Origin: Gammaproteobacteria bacterium
GTDB taxonomy: Bacteria > Pseudomonadota > Gammaproteobacteria > Steroidobacterales > Woeseiaceae
Assembly: GCA_013151645.1 (NCBI GenBank)
Contig: JAADHU010000028.1
Location: forward strand, 124,001 to 188,000
Reading direction: 5' to 3'
Length of the DNA: 64,000 bases
Part shown: one piece after another, positions 33,286-42,015 of the stretch
How positions within the stretch are numbered: position 1 is the first letter of the stretch
Layout: every line of letters begins with the position of its first letter
Notes under the pieces: generated by a model
Databases searched by the model: none
What the model was told of the DNA's origin: nothing
Seen by the model: only the letters and a program-made list of their open reading frames with translations
Position numbers and translations under genes: made by a program

Positions 33286-34445
33286 AACTCGCCTCGAACG
33301 GCCTGGATGAACAACTGCCGGTACTCCCCGGCGCTAAAGGGAATCGGATTTCCGCCGGCGGAAGGATCTTCCGCCGCCAGCGTGCCGACCGTGTGCGCAT
33401 CGCTATCATCGATGGCGATCGTTGCGAGACTGTGCGGTATGGCGATCTGCTCGCGTAATTCCAGGACCCAACGGAGAAAACCGTCGAATCCCGGATCCTC
33501 GAGATCCAGATAGCGGGCGAGCCGTTCAACACGGACTTCGATCGCGCTGCGATTCGCCTTCAGTACATAAGGCATCAGGATGGCATTGAGCAGACCGTGG
33601 TGTGCGTTATAGAGCGCCCCCAGCGGATGAGCTAACGCATGCATGCCCCCCAGCCCCTTCTGGAAGGCTGTGGCACCCATACAGGCCGCCACCAGCATCT
33701 GCGCCCTGGCCTCGATGTCATTCCCGTTCGCCACCGCTCGTGGCAAATAGTGTTGCACCAGCCGAATACCCTCCATGGCGATACCTTCCGCCATCGGATG
33801 GTAAAAAGGCGAACACAGTGCTTCCAGGCTATGCGAGAGCGCGTCCATGCCAGTTGCCGCGGTGAGGTGCGATGGCAGGCCCACCGTCAGTTGCGGATCG
33901 AGAATAACGACTCCCGGTAACATCTTCGGGTGGAAAATGATTTTCTTCAGGCGCTTGTCTTCGTCGACGATCACGGCCGCCCGACCGACTTCCGAACCCG
34001 TACCCGCGGTCGTCGGCACGGCCACGATCGGCGCGACACCCGCTGCATTGACGCGCGTCCAATTGTCGTCGGCATCCTCAAAATCCCACATCGGCCGGTC
34101 TTGTCCCACCATCAGCGCCACGGCTTTTGCCGCATCAAGCGCCGACCCACCGCCGAAAGCAATCACACCATCGTGATCACCGGCTCTGAACGCAGCGATT
34201 CCTTTTGCGACGTCGCTGCCAGCAGGGTTGTTCTGAATATCGGCGAAGAGCCCGCATTCCAGGCCTGTTTCGCGGCAGTTTGCCAGCGCGTTTTCGACCA
34301 TGGGTAAGCCGGCCAGGCCAGGGTCGGTAATCAACAGGGGTGACCGCATACCCTGTTGCTGGCACGCCTCGGCCAGCTCCCGAATCCGTCCGCTGCCAAC
34401 ACGAATATGGGTCGGGTAATTCCAGTCGACGTTAATTTCATGCAT
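33282..34445 (-). CDS. Iron-containing alcohol dehydrogenase
   Basis: 387 residues of the group III Fe-ADH family. NAD-binding GVIAFGGGSALDAAKAVALM and TTAGTGSEVGRAAVI; metal-binding Asp/His in HLTAATGMDALSHSLEAL and GMHALAHPLGALYNAHHGLLNAILMPYV. Oxidises an alcohol to an aldehyde or the reverse. It lies downstream of the GS-like ligase gene in the same orientation, separated by 75 bp holding a repeat. In the proposed pathway it would oxidise gamma-glutamyl-ethanolamide. Confidence 0.93.
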   Translation of the reverse strand: MHEINVDWNYPTHIRVGSGRIRELAEACQQQGMRSPLLITDPGLAGLPMVENALANCRETGLECGLFADIQNNPAGSDVAKGIAAFRAGDHDGVIAFGGGSALDAAKAVALMVGQDRPMWDFEDADDNWTRVNAAGVAPIVAVPTTAGTGSEVGRAAVIVDEDKRLKKIIFHPKMLPGVVILDPQLTVGLPSHLTAATGMDALSHSLEALCSPFYHPMAEGIAMEGIRLVQHYLPRAVANGNDIEARAQMLVAACMGATAFQKGLGGMHALAHPLGALYNAHHGLLNAILMPYVLKANRSAIEVRVERLARYLDLEDPGFDGFLRWVLELREQIAIPHSLATIAIDDSDAHTVGTLAAEDPSAGGNPIPFSAGEYRQLFIQAVRGEL

Positions 34446-34484
34446 GTCCGATATCTCGCGCTGAACCGCTAATCCTGGCCGCCC

Positions 34485-34526
34485 GTTGAAAATACCATGG
34501 ATGGTTGTTTCAACAGACTGCTAGAT
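34485..34526. repeat. Second, shortened copy of the MITE-like repeat
   Basis: 42 bp (GTTGAAAATACCATGGATGG...CAACAGACTGCTAGAT) match 1379-1420 with one difference. Only the right end of the longer element is present; GTTGAAA and TTTCAAC form a small stem. As in the first copy, the TAG stop of the adjoining minus-strand gene (34521-34523) is part of the repeat. Confidence 0.85.
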
Positions 34527-35897
34527 AATCTCAAAGTAACGCTCGAGTTCCCAGTCGGTGACGCGCTGACGAAACGCGCGATCTTCCCACTCGCGGCTGG
34601 CCGCATAATGTTCCACAAACTCATCGCCGCACAGCTCACGCGCCGCATCCGATCCGCGCAGTGCTGAAGCCGCGTCGCTCAGCGTCCGTGGTAGCGCCAG
34701 CTGCGGCGGGTGCTGTTGGTCATACGCATTGCCGGTCACCCTCTCCGTCGGCTCCAGTTTGTGCTCGATGCCGTACAAGCCCGCTCCCAGTGAAGCAGCC
34801 AGCGCAATATAGGGGTTCGCATCGGCGGATCCCAACCGATACTCGATCCTTTGCGATTTTTCACTGCCGGGAATGACGCGCAACGCCGTCGTTCTGTTCT
34901 CGCAGCCCCAGGTGGCATCGGTCGGCGCCCAGAAGCCGGGCACCAGTCGCGAGTAAGCATTGACTGTTTGTGCCAGCATCGCCAGCATCTCCGGCATCAG
35001 CTTTTGCTGGCCGGCCAGGAAGTGACGTTGCAGGTCACTCATGTTCATTGGCTGATCCGGATCGTAGAAAGCCGAGCGGGCATCCTCCTTGTGGCGCAAT
35101 GAAAGATGAATATGTCCCGACTGACCGGGGTAGTCGTTGGACCATTTGGCCATGAACGTTGCCATCATCTCGTTGCGCTGCGCCCAGATCTTGGTGAACG
35201 TCCTGAACAACGCCGCTTTGTCCGCCGCCTCGCGCGCATCACAAACGCTCAATGCCGCCTCAAGCACGCCCGGACCTGTTTCGGTGTGCAGACTTTCAAT
35301 CGGAAAGTCCATCTGTTCGCAAAGTTCCAGCAGATCGTGGTACAGCTCGGAATGCACGCCATTGCGCAACATTGAGTAACCGAAGAAGCCGGGTGTGATC
35401 GGCTCCAGGTTGCGATAGTGCTTTGCCCGAATCGAGTGCGGCGTTTCATTAAACAGGAAAAACTCGTACTCGAATGCAGCATAAGCATCAAAGCCCAGGG
35501 CGCTTGCCCGGTCCAGTACTCTGGTCAATAGATTGCGCGGACATATCCGCGCCGCATCACCGTCAAACTCGCACAAGAATAACAACATGCCGTCTTCGAA
35601 CGGAATCTCACGGCAGCTGGCCGGCAACACCCTCACCGGCGCATCCGGAAAGCCGGTGTGCCAGCCGGTGTATTTGACGTCTACATTTTCATACAGCTGA
35701 TCGTGCGAATCCCAACCCAGGACCACGTCGCAAAACGAAAATCCATTGTTGATCGCCGAAATGAATTTTTCCGTGTTCATGTACTTCCCGCGCATGATGC
35801 CGTCATTGTCGAACAGGCCGACTTTCACGTGGGTGAGCTTGCGTGCCTTGACGATGTTGACGGCATCAGCGACAGTTTTGACGTCTCTTGGGTTCAT
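34521..35897 (-). CDS. Glutamine-synthetase-family ligase (gamma-glutamyl-amine synthetase type)
   Basis: 458 residues from ATG 35897 (MNPRDVKTVADAVNIVKARK). GS catalytic features: ESLHTETGPGVLEAALSVCDA (metal Glu region), FMAKWSNDYPGQSGHIHLSLRH and ENRTTALRVIPGSEKSQRIEYRLGSADANPYIALAASLGAG (NRxxxxR/RxExR type). The length, lacking typical GlnA regulatory end, groups it with PuuA/GlnA4/FluG-like ligases rather than house-keeping GlnA. Next to an ethanolamine-type permease it most likely gamma-glutamylates ethanolamine or a similar amine. Its stop codon lies in the repeat. Confidence 0.87.
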   Translation of the reverse strand: MNPRDVKTVADAVNIVKARKLTHVKVGLFDNDGIMRGKYMNTEKFISAINNGFSFCDVVLGWDSHDQLYENVDVKYTGWHTGFPDAPVRVLPASCREIPFEDGMLLFLCEFDGDAARICPRNLLTRVLDRASALGFDAYAAFEYEFFLFNETPHSIRAKHYRNLEPITPGFFGYSMLRNGVHSELYHDLLELCEQMDFPIESLHTETGPGVLEAALSVCDAREAADKAALFRTFTKIWAQRNEMMATFMAKWSNDYPGQSGHIHLSLRHKEDARSAFYDPDQPMNMSDLQRHFLAGQQKLMPEMLAMLAQTVNAYSRLVPGFWAPTDATWGCENRTTALRVIPGSEKSQRIEYRLGSADANPYIALAASLGAGLYGIEHKLEPTERVTGNAYDQQHPPQLALPRTLSDAASALRGSDAARELCGDEFVEHYAASREWEDRAFRQRVTDWELERYFEII

Positions 35898-35926
35898 AAC
35901 ATTTTGCCCCTGGTTGGGTCGGCCCT

Positions 35927-37405
35927 CTATTTCAATTCTGCTTCCGCGCTGGCAATCGCTGCAAACTCTTCCTCTGGTGCCCCGGCGACCAGGTGGTGGC
36001 GACTGTAGAATACGAAGTACGCGACCATTACGGCATAAAATACCGCCGACCACATGGCCGCTTCCTGACTAACGACAAACGTGCTTGCCAGAGCACCTAA
36101 TGCCAGCAGCATGGCAATACCGCTGGTCAGCACACCGCCCGGTGTTCGGTACGGACGCTCCATCTCCGGTTCCTTCTTGCGCAAGATAATGTGCGACAGC
36201 ATCATCATGGCGTAGGAAATCGTAGCACCGAACACGGCGATGGTGATCATCAAGTCACCTTCACCGGTGAGAGACAGTAGAAAACCGAGGAGACCGGGTA
36301 CGACCAAGGCCATGGCAGGTACTTTGTGTTTACCGGTGACTGACAACCATTTTGGCAGATAGCCGGCACGCGACAATGCAAACACCTGGCGGGAATACGC
36401 AAAAATAATCGAGAAAAAACTGGCGATGAGACCCGCCAGACCAACAACGTTTACAAACGTGACAATGACCGCGCTCTGTCCGTAGACGTGTTGCAATGCA
36501 CCTACCAGCGGTGCACCGTGATTCTTCATCAACTCGGCACTGGAACCGCCCGGCGCGAGAACCAGTATCAGCCCGCCGAAGACCAGCAGAATCATCATCG
36601 CTGTGATGATTCCGCGCGGCATATCCCGCGCTGGATTCTTGGTTTCCTCCGCCGCCAATGGCACACCCTCAATGGCGAGAAAAAACCACATGGCAAAGGG
36701 AATCGCAGCCCATATTCCGACATAGCCTTCAGGCAGGAATGCGCTCGCACCGGTAGCCGATCGATTCACGGCAATGTCCGTCAGATTGGCGAAGTCGAAG
36801 TACGGAATCATGCCCAGAACGAACACCAGTAACGCCGTCGCGGCAACAGCCGTAATTGCCAGCATGATTTTCAATGCTTCGCCGACACCCACGAGATGAA
36901 TGCCGATAAATACGATGTAAAATGCCGCGTAGACCAACGGCCCATCGAGCCCGATCAATTCACCCACATACGCACCGATAAAAATGGCGATCGCCACGGG
37001 CGCGATGGCGTACTCAAGTAGAATGGCCGTGCCGGTCAAAAAACCGCCCAGCGGGCCCATCGCCCGGCGCGCGAAGCCGTAGCCACCGCCGGCCGTCGGA
37101 ATAGCCGATGAGAGTTCAGCCACACCCAACACCATGAAGGTATACATGATCGCCATCAAGACAGTGGCGATCAACAGACCACCAAAACCACCCTGCTCCA
37201 GGCCGAAATTCCAGCCCGCGAAATCTCCGGAAATCACGTAGGAAACACCCAGGCCCGCCAGCAAAACCCAGCCGGCGGCGCCCTTGTTTAGCTGACGCTT
37301 TTCAAGATAGTCGTCCGCCACCGACTCGTAGTCCACAGCACCCACATGCACGATCTCCGCTCGCGTCCCGGCACCTTGTTCTCCGTCAGGCTCCCCGTCA
37401 ATCAT
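35927..37405 (-). CDS. Amino acid/amine permease, ethanolamine permease type
   Basis: 492 residues, about 12 transmembrane segments of the APC superfamily. The start at 37405 (MIDGEPDGEQGAG) has GGGAGAG before it; the upstream extension is not family-like. LLAGLGVSYVISGDFAGWNFGLEQGGFGGL, ELSSAIPTAGGGYGFARRAMGPLGGFLTG and FAMWFFLAIEGVPLAAEETKNPARDMPRGI match ethanolamine permeases (Eat). It starts the operon continuing with the GS-like ligase, Fe-ADH and amidotransferase. Confidence 0.88.
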   Translation of the reverse strand: MIDGEPDGEQGAGTRAEIVHVGAVDYESVADDYLEKRQLNKGAAGWVLLAGLGVSYVISGDFAGWNFGLEQGGFGGLLIATVLMAIMYTFMVLGVAELSSAIPTAGGGYGFARRAMGPLGGFLTGTAILLEYAIAPVAIAIFIGAYVGELIGLDGPLVYAAFYIVFIGIHLVGVGEALKIMLAITAVAATALLVFVLGMIPYFDFANLTDIAVNRSATGASAFLPEGYVGIWAAIPFAMWFFLAIEGVPLAAEETKNPARDMPRGIITAMMILLVFGGLILVLAPGGSSAELMKNHGAPLVGALQHVYGQSAVIVTFVNVVGLAGLIASFFSIIFAYSRQVFALSRAGYLPKWLSVTGKHKVPAMALVVPGLLGFLLSLTGEGDLMITIAVFGATISYAMMMLSHIILRKKEPEMERPYRTPGGVLTSGIAMLLALGALASTFVVSQEAAMWSAVFYAVMVAYFVFYSRHHLVAGAPEEEFAAIASAEAELK

Positions 37406-37654
37406 CGAGCATCTCTCCCGGTTTTCGCTGTCGCAAGCAGCGGATACTAGGCGAAATTCCCGCCCTCCGCACCTCCCGCGAATGCTGCAATTTTCAAAAT
37501 GAGCACGGTCGCTGGAGCGCCCGTGCCGGGCGCACTGTATTGCCATACGAGCCGGTCACTAGCGCGTGCAAGGAATGCGGGCGAGAAAAAGTGACACCGG
37601 CGTTGGGTGACCACGTAGAATAAGTTGAGTATCGAACTCGAAGCAGGACTGAAC

Positions 37655-38647
37655 GTGAGCCAATTCTCCGACAACCCGAATTTACGAAACTGCTGGCATG
37701 CTGTCGCCAGTGATATAGAAGTAACCGATGGCGTGATAAGCCGCCGCTTGCTCGGCACAGATTTAGTGCTGTACAAAGATTCATCCGGCCAGGTTATTGC
37801 GGCCCCCGACCGGTGTCCACATCGCGAGGCGCCCCTGTCCGCCGGTTCGGTCGTCGATGGCAAGCTGGTGTGCTGTTATCACGGCTGGAGTTTTGGTGAA
37901 GAGGGAAAGTGTGTCTCTATTCCTTCGGCAGATCCGGACTTCCCGATCCCGAAGAACAGCCATCTGCCCTGCTATCTGACTCAGGTTCGCTACGGACTCG
38001 TGTGGGTTTGCCTCGGCAAGCCCGTGGCTGATATACCCGAGATTGTCCAGGACTCCGATACCGCGTTTCGCCGTATCAACAATCCTGTGGCTGTCTGGAA
38101 AGTCTCGGCGACACGAATGACGGATAACTTCCTGGACATTGCCCATTTCCCGTGGGTGCACACCGGCACCTTCGGCAACAGCCAGAGAACGCTGGTACAA
38201 AAAATCGATTTGCATGACCTGCCCGACGGTTTTCACGGTTATGAATACGCTGTGGTCGCCGAGAACCCCCCTTCCGCGGAATTGTCCTCCGGACAGTCGG
38301 GCGCCGAGGTGAACAGGATGATGACGACGGGTTTTTGTTTACCCTTCGCGGTTCGAAGCACGATCAAATGGGAAACCGGGCTCGAGCACATACTGTTGTT
38401 AGTCACCACCCCGATCGACGATGTCACGGCCTACTTCACGTTCGTCGTCTGGCGAAACGACGATTTCAGTGTCTCTTCCGAAGATACGGTACATTTTGAC
38501 CGCATGATCGGTGCCGAAGACAAAGTCATGCTGGAGCAAATCCCGGGCGTATTGCCCTTCGAGCACGGGGCGCTCGCCAACACCCAGGCCGACAAACCAT
38601 CGACCGCATGGCGGCTGAAGTTTGTTCAGTTTCTCGACGGAAACTAG
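37655..38647 (+). CDS. Rieske non-haem iron oxygenase (VanA-like)
   Basis: 330 residues. I chose GTG 37655 because GCAGGA lies 6 nt before it; TTG at 37625 is an alternative. Rieske ligands Cys54-Pro-His56 and Cys73-x2-His76 (DRCPHREAPL; CCYHGWSF). The catalytic iron ligands appear in TRMTDNFLDIAHFPWVHTG (Asp-x2-Asp and two His). The C-terminal part resembles aromatic-ring hydroxylating/O-demethylating oxygenases. No reductase gene is adjacent. Substrate unknown; a methoxy-aromatic would fit the 4,5-cleavage genes 14 kb away. Confidence 0.88.
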   Translation: MSQFSDNPNLRNCWHAVASDIEVTDGVISRRLLGTDLVLYKDSSGQVIAAPDRCPHREAPLSAGSVVDGKLVCCYHGWSFGEEGKCVSIPSADPDFPIPKNSHLPCYLTQVRYGLVWVCLGKPVADIPEIVQDSDTAFRRINNPVAVWKVSATRMTDNFLDIAHFPWVHTGTFGNSQRTLVQKIDLHDLPDGFHGYEYAVVAENPPSAELSSGQSGAEVNRMMTTGFCLPFAVRSTIKWETGLEHILLLVTTPIDDVTAYFTFVVWRNDDFSVSSEDTVHFDRMIGAEDKVMLEQIPGVLPFEHGALANTQADKPSTAWRLKFVQFLDGN

Positions 38648-38759
38648 CCGGCCCGCATCGATTCATTGAAGCGGTCAATTCGAGACCTGTGCCCTTGTTT
38701 CCGCTCGACCAGAATACATACTGTGCGGTCGGCAGAATGGATCAAGCCAGGGAGAGATC

Positions 38760-39227
38760 ATGAAGAGTTGGGGTATTTACCTGTTAGTCGCGCTGGGATT
38801 CGTCGCCTACAATGCGATCACGGAAGCCGATCGCGATAGCTCCGGCGCCATTGTCGGCGAAGGCAGTGTCGACGCGTTCCAGGTACAGGTAGGCGATTGT
38901 TTTAACGATTCCAGCTCTTTCGACGAAATCAGCAGCCTCCCGGGTGTTCCCTGTTCAGACCCGCACGACAACGAAGCGTTCGCGGTGTTCGATGTCTCCG
39001 TTGCCGCCTACCCTGGCGAGGATGCTATGGGGGAACTCGCGAACACCTCTTGCATAGAACGATTTGAAGCATTTGTGGGCAAGGACTATGAGTCATCGGC
39101 GCTGGACGTATTTACGATGTATCCATCGACGGATAGCTGGATTCAGGACGACCGCGAAGTCGTGTGCGCTGTCTACGACATGAACGCCGCCAAACTGGTT
39201 GGCAGCGCAAAGGGTCGGAGCTTGTAG
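38760..39227 (+). CDS. Septum-formation-family (PF13845-like) membrane-anchored protein
   Basis: 155 residues. An N-terminal hydrophobic segment (SWGIYLLVALGFVAYNAI) anchors or exports it. The rest has FQVQVGDCFND...VPCSDPHDNEAFAVFDV and a later Cys pair (NTSCIERF; VVCAVYD), the pattern of the septum-formation/DUF4190-associated domain with conserved Cys and PH(D/x)xE. AGGGAGAG sits 6 nt before the ATG. Function unknown in proteobacteria. Acts outside the cytoplasmic membrane by prediction. Confidence 0.7.
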   Translation: MKSWGIYLLVALGFVAYNAITEADRDSSGAIVGEGSVDAFQVQVGDCFNDSSSFDEISSLPGVPCSDPHDNEAFAVFDVSVAAYPGEDAMGELANTSCIERFEAFVGKDYESSALDVFTMYPSTDSWIQDDREVVCAVYDMNAAKLVGSAKGRSL

Positions 39228-39390
39228 ACTTGATGGTGCGATTGGCCACAACTGTGGCACCGCCGGAAAGTCGATCACCGTCGTAACCGGTCTCGTGGGC
39301 GCTCGTTCCCGCGCCGATACGCCAATCAACACCGCTCGCTCTCAGTCATTTTAGTAAAACTGAAAATACGCCTTGCGCTGCTTGCATCAA

Positions 39391-39418
39391 TGTATTAACG
39401 TGTTAGTACATTAATACA
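39391..39418. promoter_or_regulatory. trp-operator-like palindrome upstream of the TrpR-family gene and his operon
   Basis: TGTATTAACGTGTTAGTACA (39391-39410) is an imperfect palindrome whose reverse strand begins TGTACTA and ends TAATACA, the outer arms of the E. coli trp operator. A third half-site, TTAATACA (39411-39418), follows at once. It lies 22-49 nt before the ATG of a TrpR-superfamily gene and thus is a good autoregulatory and his-operon operator candidate. Confidence 0.65.
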
Positions 39419-39439
39419 TTACCACACGCAGCAGACACC

Positions 39440-39778
39440 ATGAAACCCAACCGAACGGATACCGCCAGCCAGCAAAAGCGCAATGAAGACGCGCTATTCG
39501 AAGCCATTGATCGTCTTAGTGATGCGCGTGAATGCCGTAATTTTTTCAAAGACTTATGCACGCCGGCAGAGCTACAGGCACTGGTAGACCGATGGCAGGT
39601 AGTGGGCCTCCTGCAGAAAAACCTGCCCTATCGCCGCATCCACGATATGACCGGCGTCAGCGTTACCACAATCGGCCGGGTAGCGCGCTTCCTGAGCGAC
39701 GGATTTGGCGGCTATGCCGCCGCCATTGAAAGCGCCGACGCTCAACACCCTGCCACCAAGAAAAACACGTCTCACTGA
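39440..39778 (+). CDS. TrpR-superfamily (YerC/YecD) regulator, probable HisR
   Basis: 112 residues of the Trp-repressor fold: DRLSDARECRNFFKDLCTPAELQALVDRWQVVGLLQKNLPYRRIHDMTGVSVTTIGRVARFLSDGFGGY, the usual helix-turn-helix of the YerC family. It immediately precedes hisG (10 nt) and has a trp-operator-like palindrome in front. By comparative knowledge TrpR-like HisR proteins repress histidine biosynthesis; the effector is inferred to be histidine. Confidence 0.88.
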   Translation: MKPNRTDTASQQKRNEDALFEAIDRLSDARECRNFFKDLCTPAELQALVDRWQVVGLLQKNLPYRRIHDMTGVSVTTIGRVARFLSDGFGGYAAAIESADAQHPATKKNTSH

Positions 39779-39788
39779 GGGTCACCCC

Positions 39789-40691
39789 ATGAAAACTTCC
39801 GAGCAGCGCATCAAAATTGCGCTGCAGAAATCTGGCCGTCTGACGGATCACTCACTCGATCTGTTGGCTCGCTGTGGTCTGATGTTCACGCGCAGTAAAG
39901 ACAAGCTGTTTTGCTACGGCGAGAATATGCCGGTCGACCTGCTACTGGTACGCGACGATGACATACCGGGTCTGGTCAGTGATGATGTATGCGATCTCGG
40001 CATCGCCGGCCTGAATGTTGTACAGGAAAAGCGCCTTGAAATGCGACAGCAGGGCAAGACCGCCCGCTTCGAGCAGATCTATGCGCTTGATTTCGGACAC
40101 TGCAGGCTGGCCATTGCGGCACCTGAAGGTGCTGACTATGCGGGACCGGAAAGTCTGCACGATAGCCGCATCGCCACCAGTTACGTCGCGACCCTGAGAG
40201 ACTTTCTGCAGGTACACGATATCCAGGCCGAAATCGTCTATTTATCGGGCGCGGTAGAAATCGCGCCCCAACTGGGCCGGGCCGACTACATCTGCGACCT
40301 CGTTTCCAGCGGCGCCACACTGCTGGCCAATCAATTGTGCGAAGTCCAGACGGTCATGGAAAGCGAAGCGGTCATCATTCAAACAAGCCAGACGCTGTCC
40401 GCCGCGAAACAGGCGTGGGTCAACCGCATACTGCAGAGACTGGACGGCGTACTGCAGGTCCGGGAAAGCAAGTACGTCATGCTGCATGCGCCACGATCCG
40501 CACTCGATCGAATTGTCGCACTCCTGCCGGGCGCCGAGTCGCCGACCGTCATTCCGCTTGAAGGCAGCGACGACAAAGTGGCGGTGCACGCCGTATGCCG
40601 CGAGAACGTCTTTTGGGAAACGCTGGAAAACCTGCAGGGTGCCGGAGCCAGTTCGCTCCTCGTATTGCCCGTCGAGAAAATGCTGGCCTAG
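39789..40691 (+). CDS. hisG: ATP phosphoribosyltransferase, long form
   Basis: First step of histidine synthesis: ATP + PRPP to phosphoribosyl-ATP. 300 residues from ATG 39789 (MKTSEQRIKIALQKSGRL); a longer upstream frame overlaps the regulator and is not family-like. HisG marks: RGDDIPGLVSDDVCDLGIAGLNVVQEK, the PRPP-binding YICDLVSSGATLLANQL region, and a C-terminal ACT-like regulatory domain (about 225-300), so it is the self-sufficient HisG_L that needs no HisZ and is feedback-inhibited by histidine in relatives. Confidence 0.97.
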   Translation: MKTSEQRIKIALQKSGRLTDHSLDLLARCGLMFTRSKDKLFCYGENMPVDLLLVRDDDIPGLVSDDVCDLGIAGLNVVQEKRLEMRQQGKTARFEQIYALDFGHCRLAIAAPEGADYAGPESLHDSRIATSYVATLRDFLQVHDIQAEIVYLSGAVEIAPQLGRADYICDLVSSGATLLANQLCEVQTVMESEAVIIQTSQTLSAAKQAWVNRILQRLDGVLQVRESKYVMLHAPRSALDRIVALLPGAESPTVIPLEGSDDKVAVHAVCRENVFWETLENLQGAGASSLLVLPVEKMLA

Positions 40692-40695
40692 TACA

Positions 40696-42015
40696 ATGCT
40701 GATTAACATCACCATCTGGTCCGAACTGTCGTCCGGCGAGAAGGACGCTCTTCTTCAGCGTCCTGCCAATCTCGACAATCGAAATATCAGTGCGCGCACC
40801 GCACAGATCGTTGACACCGTCCGCCAGCGCGGCGATGCGGCATTGTTTGATTTTTCAAGACAGTTTGAAGGCCGGGAGCTTGACGCACTGAAAGTATCCA
40901 GGCGCGAATTCGCCGCCGCCGAATCTGCCTTGTCCCGTGCCGCAAAAGAGGCCATTGACACAGCGATAAGCAATGTCAGGCGCTTCCACGAATCTCAGTT
41001 GCCGACCGAAACCGACATTCAGGTTATCCCCGGCGTGCGCTGTCAACGCCTTCGACAAGCGATCGATTCGGTCGGTCTCTATGTGCCGGCGGGCACCGCA
41101 CCACTCCCGTCCGCTGCAATTATGCTGACCGTTCCAGCCGCCATTGCCGGTTGTCCGGAGCGGGTCATGTGTACACCGGCGAACCAGGATAACAAAGTCA
41201 ACGCGGCGACATTGGTCGCCGCGCAACGCAGTGGCGTTACCGACGTATTCAAAATTGGCGGTGCCCAGGCAATTGCAGCGATGGCCTACGGCACGGCGAC
41301 CGTACCTGAAGTAGCCAGAATATTCGGTCCCGGCAATGCCTGGGTAACCGCCGCGAAGAGCATTGTCGCCAGCGATCCGGCGGGCGCCTCGATTGATATG
41401 CCAGCGGGTCCATCCGAGGTGTTGATAATCGCGGACGACACGGCCAATCCCGTCTTCATTGCGGCTGATCTTTTGTCCCAGGCGGAACACGGAGAAGACT
41501 CCCAGGTCGTGCTGATCACCGACAGTCGTGAAGTCGCCGAAAAAACCATTCTCCAGATCGACCAACAAATCGCAGCGTTAGCACGCCGGAACATTGCCCG
41601 CTCGGCGTTATGCCACGGCCGAGTCATTTTGACGAAGGATATCCCCACGGCAGTGGCTATCAATAACGACTACGCACCTGAGCACCTGATACTGCAAACC
41701 AGGCGACCCCGGGACGTTCTCGCTCAGGTTCGCAATGCGGGATCGGTATTTCTTGGCCGCTGGACACCGGAATCCGTTGGGGACTATTGCAGCGGCACCA
41801 ATCACGTATTGCCAACTTATGGCAACGCTAAAAGTTACAGTGGACTTGGTGTAGAGCAATTCATGCGCTGGATGAGCGTGCAGGAACTGACCAGAGAAGG
41901 ACTACGCTCACTGGCGCCAACCACGATCGAACTTGCCGGGCTGGAAGGACTTGATGCGCATGCACAGGCGGTCCGCTTGCGGTTTAACGATTCCGGCGAA
42001 CGAGGTGCAACATAA
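40696..42015 (+). CDS. hisD: Histidinol dehydrogenase
   Basis: 439 residues from ATG 40696. Last two oxidations of histidinol to histidine with NAD. Marks: VGLYVPAGTAPLPSAAIMLTVPAAIAGC, GGAQAIAAMAYGTATVPEVARIFGPGNAWVTAAKSIV, MPAGPSEVLIIADDTANPVFIAADLLSQAEHGEDSQ (zinc/catalytic Glu-His region) and APEHLIL. A longer frame upstream lies in hisG and is not used. Stop and hisC start share one base (TAATG). Confidence 0.97.
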   Translation: MLINITIWSELSSGEKDALLQRPANLDNRNISARTAQIVDTVRQRGDAALFDFSRQFEGRELDALKVSRREFAAAESALSRAAKEAIDTAISNVRRFHESQLPTETDIQVIPGVRCQRLRQAIDSVGLYVPAGTAPLPSAAIMLTVPAAIAGCPERVMCTPANQDNKVNAATLVAAQRSGVTDVFKIGGAQAIAAMAYGTATVPEVARIFGPGNAWVTAAKSIVASDPAGASIDMPAGPSEVLIIADDTANPVFIAADLLSQAEHGEDSQVVLITDSREVAEKTILQIDQQIAALARRNIARSALCHGRVILTKDIPTAVAINNDYAPEHLILQTRRPRDVLAQVRNAGSVFLGRWTPESVGDYCSGTNHVLPTYGNAKSYSGLGVEQFMRWMSVQELTREGLRSLAPTTIELAGLEGLDAHAQAVRLRFNDSGERGAT

